This document shows positions 55,721-64,000 of a stretch of 64,000 bases of DNA, piece after piece (position 1 is the stretch's first letter; each line of letters begins with the position of its first letter). The translations under genes and the position numbers were made by a program. The stretch comes from Ficedula albicollis (lineage: Eukaryota; Chordata; Aves; Passeriformes; Muscicapidae): positions 25,794,331 to 25,858,330 of the forward strand of contig NC_021674.1 of NCBI RefSeq assembly GCF_000247815.1, given 5' to 3'. The notes beneath the pieces were generated by a model. The model did no database searches. It saw only the letters and a program-made list of their open reading frames with translations, and was not told the DNA's origin.

Positions 55721-58651
55721 CTGTGCAGGGTTTTCTGTCTATTAAATAGGTTTTCTGCCCTTTAAAGTAACAAAGAAGCTCACTTATTGCCTGCTTTTGG
55801 AGAAGCTGAGGAATTATTGCTAGCATTTTCTTTTTATTTAAGTTATGTTGTGAATGTTTAGTCTTCTTGGGCCTCTTCTTGCATTAATCTTTCATTCCAC
55901 ATTCAACAAATACCTGGTATGCTGGAGATGAGATGAGAGTACTTGCATGGGTATGAACTGTTCATTTATTTGGTTGCTGTACTCCTTAGATAGTTGGATC
56001 GCATTGCAGAAGGCTTATAGAAAGGAATTTAATGGAGCATGTATAGTTTGGCTGAGTTTTGCTCAGCAGAGTTACTACAAAGCAGAGGGTTTAGGGCTTT
56101 AAGGACTTCTTAGTAGCTGCTGTCTCACCCTTTTCGATGTGAAAATTAAGAGCAGCAAAATCAGTATTTAAAAATGCATAAAGTCTTTGAAGTTGTGCTT
56201 ATGTTTGTGATGTAAGGTATGAAGTGTAGTATAGTATGAAGAAACAAGTATCAGTTGAAGTTTCTCTTAGATCGCTAATGCAGATAAAACTCCCTTTTTC
56301 TGGATGTTGAAACATAGATTAATAGGTAGGTTTTTAAGACAAACGAAATAATAACCTAGTAAGTGTTGACATTTTAGGGCAGATATTTGGAGTGGGACAT
56401 TAAGGTACATGTGTATTTATGGTTCTGCGATACTTTCAATAATATATTTGAAAGATACTTGTTCCACAATAGTGTAGTAATTTAAATATAGATTGCTTTA
56501 AGAGGAGGGGATTCTGCAGTGTTTTGGCATGCAACTTGTTGGATTGTTCTGTTCCCTCTTAAATATTACTCTGCTTTTTGTTGTTGTTCTGAAGAACATG
56601 TATGTGTTCCATACGGTTTATGTACACCATAAATACTTGTGTTACAACTTTGTAGCTTTTTTGGGTTATGGTTCTTACCTTGTGTTTCAGTAGCCTAACT
56701 TGTGCTTTTTGTCTTGCATAGTGCTTTAATCTTTAGGGATATAGGTATGTACAACTTCTGAACCAAGCCTTACTTGTAATTTTTCTTTTCTGTTTCTGAG
56801 TCTGTTTTTAACTCTGAGCAGAGATTATGAAGATTTTTAAGGGGAATGGGGTGCTTTCTTTATGCTTGTCATCTGCCTGCACTAGAGGAGTGCCTTGTAC
56901 AACGTCTTGTATCTGAAACGCAGTAGGTAATCCTTACAGGTTTTGTTTGGAAAAAAATGGCAGCAATTAAAGGAATGTGTTCTGTGGTTGATTATTTTTG
57001 CTTTCTTTTTGCCATATTTTATTTGTTGCATTGCTAGCATATAGCATTCTAAGCTGTGGTTCAAATAGCAGTGTTCCACAATGAAGGGGTTTTTTGTTGG
57101 GTTGTTTTTGTTTTGTTGGGTTTTTTTTTGTACAATTGACAGCTCACATTCTGGAGCTCATGCTGTTGCTTAGCTGACCTGTTCTGGTAACATGAGTATG
57201 AATCCCTCCCCACGCTGGTTGCGCAGAAAAATTTCTGTTGACTCTTATCTCCAGTTAAATTGTTCAAAGCAAGTTGTTTGGCTCCATTACTCACACTTCA
57301 ACTTTGACTTAAAAGGTTAAGGAAACATGGCTTTTGTGGTGTAAGCACAGTGAAATAATAAAGAGACATTTTCATTAAATGTTGTCATACAGTATATATT
57401 TACCCCTTTTGGTTGCTTTAAATGAATCGTATGGCTTTGAGTTTGAATAACAGTCTGCAGTTGTCTCTCAGTGCTGCTACACGTTATTTTTCAAGGGTAG
57501 CAAATGCATATCAAAAGCCACAGCAACAGGAAACTTTACTGCTGTCACTGGGTTGCTGGGTGGTGACACCTGTTTCTAGGCTGTGCTATTAGCTGTCAGG
57601 AGTTCTTGCTCCTACTTTAATTAGGTTACTCTAACTGTTTTTATCCTTGTTGCTTCTGGGTTATATGACGTGTTAACTTGCCTTTTGATTGGAATTACCT
57701 ACTTAGATTGTCTTACTTTCTTGGTGTTTAATCGTGATTTTTGGCTTCTTTTTGAGATACCAGTATGAAATGGCTTATAGCTAGGAGAGTTCAAGAACAT
57801 CTTCCCAGTCCTCAAGGAATGTGCCCATATGCTTATCTTGAATGTATACTTACTTAGGAGATTATTTGAGTGCTGAAAGCCAGATCGATTTCCTCTTGAG
57901 TTAAATTTAGAGAAAATTTTTTAGATTCACCTGAACCAGGGTGTAATGGATGTTAATAGTCTTCTAGGACATCAGCTTTTAATTTTCATGTTCTTTAGCT
58001 TTTAATTTCCGTATTCCTGTGTATATACCAAGTTCTTATCCCCTATTCATTAGCTAAGTGGTGAATTTAGGAACGGTTTCATTTTGATCTCAGTGAGATC
58101 TCAAGATCTCATTTTGAATTGACTTTCTCTTGCAATGTGTCTAGTACTTGGCCACTAGTTAGTGATACCTTTTAAGTAACTTCTAACTTTTAAATAACTA
58201 GGAAAGTAAAAACTCAAGTGTATGCATGAAGTCTGAACGTAGCAATGCTTTATTTTATTTTATCTCCGTCTACCAGGTACCATCTGCCTGATTTAAATTG
58301 TCCTTCCTGTTGTTTTACTAGAAGAATGACAGAGATGCTGGTGCTCTGATGTGTGCCGCACTATCTTGGAGACACTTGCAGTTTTCTTGTCTGTCATGAG
58401 TGAATCTGCAAAGATTTGCAGATCCTTTAAATACAGAATTCCATGGCTTTGCTAGAAGAGACTTAAGAGTGATACGTGACCATGAAAGTGAATAAACCAA
58501 ATTCATTGAAAGAGTATTTCCTCCTTGTGCTGGTATGCAGAATCACAGGTCAGGCTTAGCTGTGTTATGGCACACAAAGATGGTGGTCTTATTTTTGCTT
58601 CAGTGTGTGTACTTATTTCATGGTTTTTTTTTTTTTTTTTTCTTCCTACCA

Positions 58652-59229
58652 TCCCAGCTATGCCATCTGGTGGATAGATTTTTTTCCCAGTCTGTTGTAG
58701 CTGTGGACAGCAAAGGAATATGCACATGTGAGGCTGCAATGATCACATCAGGTGTGGAATACAGAATCATAACATGGTTTGGTTTGGAAGGAGCTTGTAA
58801 AGGTCACCTGATACAACCCCTCTCCAGTGAGAGGGACAGCTTCAACTAGATCAGGTTGCTCAGAGCCCTGTCCAGTGTGATCTTGAATGTTTCCAGGAAT
58901 GAACCATCCAGCACCTCTCTGGGCAACCTGTTCAGTGTTTTCCCAGCTATGCCATCTGGTGGATAGATTTTTTTCCCAGTCTGTTGTAGCTGTGGACAGC
59001 AAAGGAATATGCACATGTGAGGCTGCAATGATCACATCAGGTGTGGAATACAGAATCATAACATGGTTTGGTTTGGAAGGAGCTTGTAAAGGTCACCTGA
59101 TACAACCCCTCTCCAGTGAGAGGGACAGCTTCAACTAGATCAGGTTGCTCAGAGCCCTGTCCAGTGTGATCTTGAATGTTTCCAGGAATGAACCATCCAG
59201 CACCTCTCTGGGCAACCTGTTCAGTGTTT
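58652..59229. repeat. 289-bp tandem duplication spanning a CR1 edge
   Basis: Positions 58652-58940 and 58941-59229 match at an offset of 289. The unit starts TCCCAGCTATGCCATC outside the CR1 element and ends inside it, so the duplication happened after the CR1 insertion or was created in assembly. Confidence 0.93.
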
Positions 59230-59710
59230 CATCATTGTCACTATAAAATAATTTCATCCATGTATCTAGTCTTAACCTACTTTTTAATTTTTTTAAGTAA
59301 AAATCCATTCCCCTTATCTGATTGCAACAAGCCCTATTAAAAAGTCTGTCCCTATTTTTTTAAGTAAAAATCCATTCCCCTTGTCCAATTGCAACAAGCC
59401 CTATTAAAAAGTCTGTCCCGTGATCTTGAATGTTTCCAGGAATGAACCATCCAGCACCTCTCTGGGCAACCTGTTCAGTGTTTCATCATTGTCACTATAA
59501 AATAATTTCATCCATGTATCTAGTCTTAACCTACTTTTTAATTTTTTTAAGTAAAAATCCATTCCCCTTATCTGATTGCAACAAGCCCTATTAAAAAGTC
59601 TGTCCCAGTGTTTCTTGTAAACCCTCTTTAAGTATTGGAAGGCTGTGATTCATGCGTCTCCTTGAATCCTCCTCTCCAATGTGAAGAGAAGTTTTTTCCC
59701 AGTATAGCTT
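58763..59710 (-). mobile_element. CR1 LINE fragment, internally rearranged
   Basis: A reversed CR1 tail starts near 58763 (AGAATCATAACATGG) and continues through AGATCAGGTTGCTCAGAG, GGGCAACCTGTTCAGTG, CCATTCCCCTTATCTG and TTTAAGTATTGGAAGG. It is broken by the 289-bp duplication and by a second set of repeats: 59167-59352 recurs at 59420-59606, with a partial copy at 59353-59419 between them. Without the copies the element would be a single fragment of roughly 400 bp. Confidence 0.85.
59167..59606. repeat. Nested tandem copies inside the CR1 element
   Basis: The segment starting GTGATCTTGAATG and ending GTCTGTCCC occurs at 59167-59352 and 59420-59606. A shorter copy of its end lies between (59353-59419) and reads TTGTCCAATT where the others read TTATCTGATT. 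The middle copy is closer to general CR1 sequence, so the copies are not all products of one recent event. Confidence 0.85.
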
Positions 59711-62700
59711 TTTTCTCTTGGGCTCTGCAGCTGAAATTGCTACTTGAGTTATGCCTCATTTAGGAATACCATGTATCCCTATGTAGGAAATGCCCTGAAA
59801 TTTGCAACAATGCTGAACTAAATGGGTGCAATTCAAGCCAGCAGCCAGATTCTAAGCCAGTTTGAGTTTAGTGGTGTGTGGAAACGGTTGCCTCTATATG
59901 AAAGCAAAGATACTGGGAGAGGTGTAACCTTGACTTGTAAACAGTGCTGTGAATCGTGTTAAGTAAGATTTCCAGATTTCTGTCAGGGTGTTGGGCTTCC
60001 TGTTTCTGTGCTGTCTCTTAAAATTTCTGGGTGTAAGGCAGCCCAGCTGGAATGAATCTGTGCTCTTTTACGTTTATAGGTGTCTGTGGTAGTAAACAAT
60101 AGGGAGTTTACCATATGGAAGAGAGGATGTACTTAAGGTTACTGTGTCGGGGTTTCCCTAGGTGCAAGATGGCTTTCTGTAAAGGGGTTTCATTTATATT
60201 GCTGTACAAACAAATTTTCCTTGTCTGAGCAAGACACCTTGCTTGCCTAAATTTAGCTGTCCTAATTAAAATGAACAATTAGAATTAATCTGACTGAACT
60301 TAATGTGGATCTTTTCTAAACAAATTTATTTTTAGTGGGGCTGGGGGCTACTAGTTCTGGTAGTACTGATGCACCAAGAAAACTGGGAAATACTTACCCA
60401 AAAAGAGACTTGTTGCACTACAAGTAGATGTAGGGAATGGTTATTGCTTCAATGTTCAGCTAAAAGGGTGATTTTTATGATTGCCTTAATGAAGCTGATT
60501 GCATGGTGTTCTTACTGTGTCATGTGATGTCTTCTAACAAAGTTGCAAGCTTCACTTTTTTGTGATTTCAGAGGTCTTACAGGTTGTGATAAACAGAAAT
60601 TTGAATATTACTTGACTTTTTAAATGAAAGTTGGATTTTAAACTTTTGTGAAATAATTGGGATTTTTCCTATTAGTTTTAAATAGTGTAGAGCATCCTGG
60701 TCAAATGTGCTATGGTCAATAACATTTCTTATTTTGTTACTGTCTTAACTAATTAGTATATCCAGCCAGCCTGATGGTGTGGTATTATGATATGATAGTA
60801 TTGCTTGCAGTTCCAGGCTCTGTAACTGCTGCTGAAAAAGAGAGGCAGTTGTAGAGAAAAAAAAATAGACCTTAATGATCTGTTGCAAAACAATATAAAC
60901 AAACCGTGGAGATGAATCTTGAATAAACAAGAGTTCTTACCTGGTTTGGTGTGACATCACTGGATAATTTTTGGACTAGAAAAATAAACAAGAATAACTT
61001 TAAAGGTGTTGCTTGCAAAGGATTTTTTCTTAACGTAGTCTTTAAAAAGAGGAAGAAACTAGGCTGTTTTGGTATGTTTTTAGGAGAGTCAGTATTGTAT
61101 TAAGCAGAGAGGAGAGATAGAAGAATGAAGTTTGTTTCTGGGTTTGTACAGCAGTGCAGATATCAGCCACTTCATCTTTAGCTTTATAAGTGCATGACGA
61201 ATGGAATGGTTGGCTTGAGAAATTGCACTGAAGGCCAAGAGCCCTGCATCGGGTAGTGCACTGGGGTTCTTTATTCTGTCTGGCTGTTCTGCCGCTTGAA
61301 GACTCTGTGATTCAGTAACTGTTTCCTTTAGATACTTTGCAGCACAGGTTTTACTTGAGTCATTAACTGTCTTTCTCACTCACAGCTAAGTTATAGTATA
61401 AAAGGAGAGAAACACTGTTCTTATTTAAGATCACTGCAACTATAAAGTGTTAAAATTTATCTTAAAATGCTCATTAGTTACCACCAAAGATAGGTAACTT
61501 TTTTTTTTTTAAAAAAGAAGAAACCGCGCTGCTAAACCATAGACTGTGGTGAAGGCAGCATTCTATATTTGGCTGTTACTCACTAGGATCAGATGAGTAC
61601 TCTGTGAAGGGAGGTGTATAGGGGAATCCACTCTTAACTACAGCCTGAGGTGCCTCTAAAGGTAATGGGTCTCTGGTTTAGAATTTGAACATTGAAATCA
61701 ACCTTCTGCTGTGTGGTTTTGTCTTAGTACGTTGATGAGGACTTGTTTGCTTCACAGTATCATCTTTTCTGGGTTTGAGGGGGGAGGGATATTTTGTGTT
61801 TGTTTTTTGGTTTTTTTTTTATACCAAGTTTGATACAAAGCTTTTTTGTATACATCCCAGGTAGCTATTGGTTAAGTACCAGAGATACTGATGTGCAGAA
61901 GTTACACCCAGGTTTTTGTATCATGACTTCAGTAACTTCTCTCCTTGGTACTTCTCAGAAGTTACTTCATAACCTTATGATTTACCTTCACCTTCCTTGA
62001 ATTTTAGGAATTTTATTAGCATTGCTTTAGGGGAAAAGAAAGTCATCCTTTGAGCAAGAAGCTGAAATTCTTTGTTTCATGAAATTTTTATGCTAGGTTA
62101 GCTTTCCAAGTAGACTATGGCAGGAATTGCTATCACTGCATAATATGGCATTGTGAGAGGCTTCTACTTTTGGTTTTGCTGGTTGCTTGAGTTTTAGGTT
62201 CAAGTATACTTAAGCAAACAGTAAATACAGAACATGTGATCTTGTCCTTCAGCATTGAGTTACGAATTCTTGGAACCATGTATGATGCAGAATGACCGAG
62301 ACATCAGTTTATGGAACTTCTGTGTAAGGAAGCAGGTGGTCTGTGAAAAGCTAAAGGAATGGTAAAGGTTGCATGCTTTCATGGAGCATCCCTGAAGCAA
62401 TTTTACATAGTTGTTTCTAATAAAGCCTCTTCTCCATGAGTATTAGTTTTGCTCAATAGTATGTATTTAAATAATGTAAATTCAAGTTTGGTTAGAGCAA
62501 CACCAATTCATTGTTAGGGTTTTCTTCCAATTAAAGGCTTGTGCAGTCTCTTACTCTGCAGTGTATTTGTGCTTGATGTTAAATAAGCCTGCTAAAAGGA
62601 GTTCACAAGCAATCACTGTTCTTCAGCAAAATATTTAATATCAAGGTCATCTAGTGAAGGCAATTTTAGAAAGACTTTAAGGTTACTTGCATATAAAAGC

Positions 62701-63527
62701 ACAGTTTTTCAGGAAGAAAACTCCCTGGAAGACTGACTGTTCTCTTTTTAGTGAGAAATTTGGGTGATGTACCCTAGGAATGGTACAGGGATTTGCTGGG
62801 CACGCTGCAGAAGAGCTGTATGTTCAGCGATATGTTCTTGCTGAATTGAGCAAAGCTCTAACGGGTTCATTTATATTGTTGTTGTCCACCAGTGTAACTC
62901 GTGAATGAGAGCTATTCTAAGCTTAGTTCTGTCACAGCAATTCTGAAAATTTAAAACTTGTGTTGCTGGCTTAACTCTGTTTTACTGCAAGGTAGGTAGG
63001 GAGTAGCTGCTTCTCAATGGCAGCTGAACAAGTTAAATAACAGAAGATATTCTGAGGGGGTAGAAGTTTTGCTTTTAAAATTGATGGTTGCTTTTTAAAT
63101 CCAGTATAGGATTCTTGACTTAAACTCATGAAAGTATGTAATTTGGGTTTAAAAAACACTGAGAGCGAATAACTTCAGAACATATTTCCAAAAATCAGTG
63201 TGATGACTGCTTGTTTTTTTCCCCAAGTCATAGGTAATGCCACTTTAGCTTTCAAATCTGTTCTGCTCCTACTATTGACAGGCTGTTCAACATTTGCCAA
63301 ATACTCCAAAGAAATTTTAAGTACAAAAAAAAAACCCAGTTAAATGTTGGAGTTGTTAATCACCAATGATTTAACGTTCCACAGTATGTGGGGGGAGTGT
63401 AAGCTCAAGGGAATTACTTGTGTGCAGTTTGTAAAATTGCATGCTTGCAATCTTTGTTAGGGGGTAGTTTTGATAACTGCTCTGGCAAAATTGATTTCTA
63501 AAGCCATAATTTCAGACACAAACTTGA

Positions 63528-63651
63528 CTGGCGATACTGTGGAAAAAAGCAGAACAAGCTCCCTACTCTTTCGCTAGCCCTGTCTCAAGCTGGCGCTACT
63601 GTGGAAAAAAGCAGAACCAGCTCCCTACTCTTTCGCTAGCCCTGTCTCAAG
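63528..63651. repeat. 62-bp tandem duplication
   Basis: Positions 63528-63589 and 63590-63651 match at an offset of 62 except for two bases (GCGATACT/GCGCTACT and AGAACAAG/AGAACCAG). No function is recognised. Confidence 0.93.
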
Positions 63652-64000
63652 TGCACAGAGACTGTATTCTTCAGCTTGGGAAGTATTTAAATTACTTTCT
63701 GTATTTGTTCCATCTTTGTTCTAGGAAGAAAATATCAGCTGACTCATGCAGTTTACTCTGTGGCTACTGTGTGGCCACATAAATGCAAAAAACCCAGAGT
63801 AAATGGAAAGGAGAGTGCCTATTAGCAATAATGCTGACCCATTTTTTCTGACACTAGGGAGAGGTCTCTGGGTTTTGATGTTATGATAAAACCGTGAGTG
63901 TTACGTCCAGTAAACGGGACGCTGCAATCTTGGAAACCGACACCAGGTAGATACTTAGGGTAGCTGTGTGTACCACAGCTGACTTAGTAATTGAAGAAAC

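Larger units (their letters stand above)
55721..64000 (+). other. PPP1CB: Probable first intron of PPP1CB (T-rich)
   Basis: More than 8 kb without a recognisable exon follows the CpG island. T-runs visibly outnumber A-runs, the skew often seen on the sense strand of introns, unlike the more balanced DNA before 53,000. No PP1 catalytic-domain exon was found, so exon 2 would lie beyond 64,000. A CR1 fragment and a 62-bp duplication lie inside. Confidence 0.3.

Noticed and set aside
55467..55826. 119-codon minus-strand frame across the CpG island
   Set aside because: An Arg/Pro-rich translation is expected of GC-rich promoter DNA; no family match. A divergent non-coding transcript is possible but not shown.

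Overview
The window looks like vertebrate, most likely bird, nuclear DNA. It has split exons with GT/AG borders, CR1-type LINE fragments with the avian 3' tail, a solo LTR of a type common in birds, and long AT-rich non-coding stretches. Very little of it is protein-coding.

Positions 1 to about 10,445 hold the 3' end of PLB1 (membrane-associated phospholipase B1) on the + strand. The recognisable exons are a 53-bp exon (1531-1583) with an identical copy (2861-2913), a 105-bp exon (4236-4340), a 96-bp exon (5428-5523) with an identical copy (6088-6183), a 75-bp exon (9575-9649) and the last coding exon (10137-10358). Together they encode the end of the last GDSL-type lipase repeat, including the catalytic Asp/His block, then a juxtamembrane stalk, one membrane-spanning helix and a short cytoplasmic tail. 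A poly(A) signal lies at 10422. Two exons sit in separate, almost perfect tandem duplications of 1,330 bp and 660 bp.

From 10,446 to about 53,500 lies a gene-poor region. It holds the minus-strand solo LTR just past PLB1, CR1 fragments, a perfect 464-bp GGAT tetranucleotide array, several recent tandem duplications of 43 to 545 bp, and three huge poly-G runs (331, 803 and 210 bp). One exon-like segment at 27873-27943 would join in frame to a donor inside the last PLB1 exon and give a different C-terminus. An EGF-like cysteine pattern behind a good acceptor lies at 41084-41205.

From about 53,700 the sequence becomes CpG-rich around a fourth poly-G run of 1,494 bp, then passes into T-rich intron-like sequence up to 64,000. 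By conserved vertebrate gene order (PLB1 followed by PPP1CB on the same strand) this is probably the PPP1CB promoter and first intron. No PPP1CB coding exon is visible, and the first exon may be hidden where the poly-G run stands.

The poly-G runs and the many near-identical tandem copies are more likely assembly faults than biology, although real copy-number events are not excluded. I found no convincing new multi-gene system. The most interesting items are the doubled PLB1 exons, the possible alternative PLB1 tail, and the poly-G runs, one of which appears to mask a promoter.
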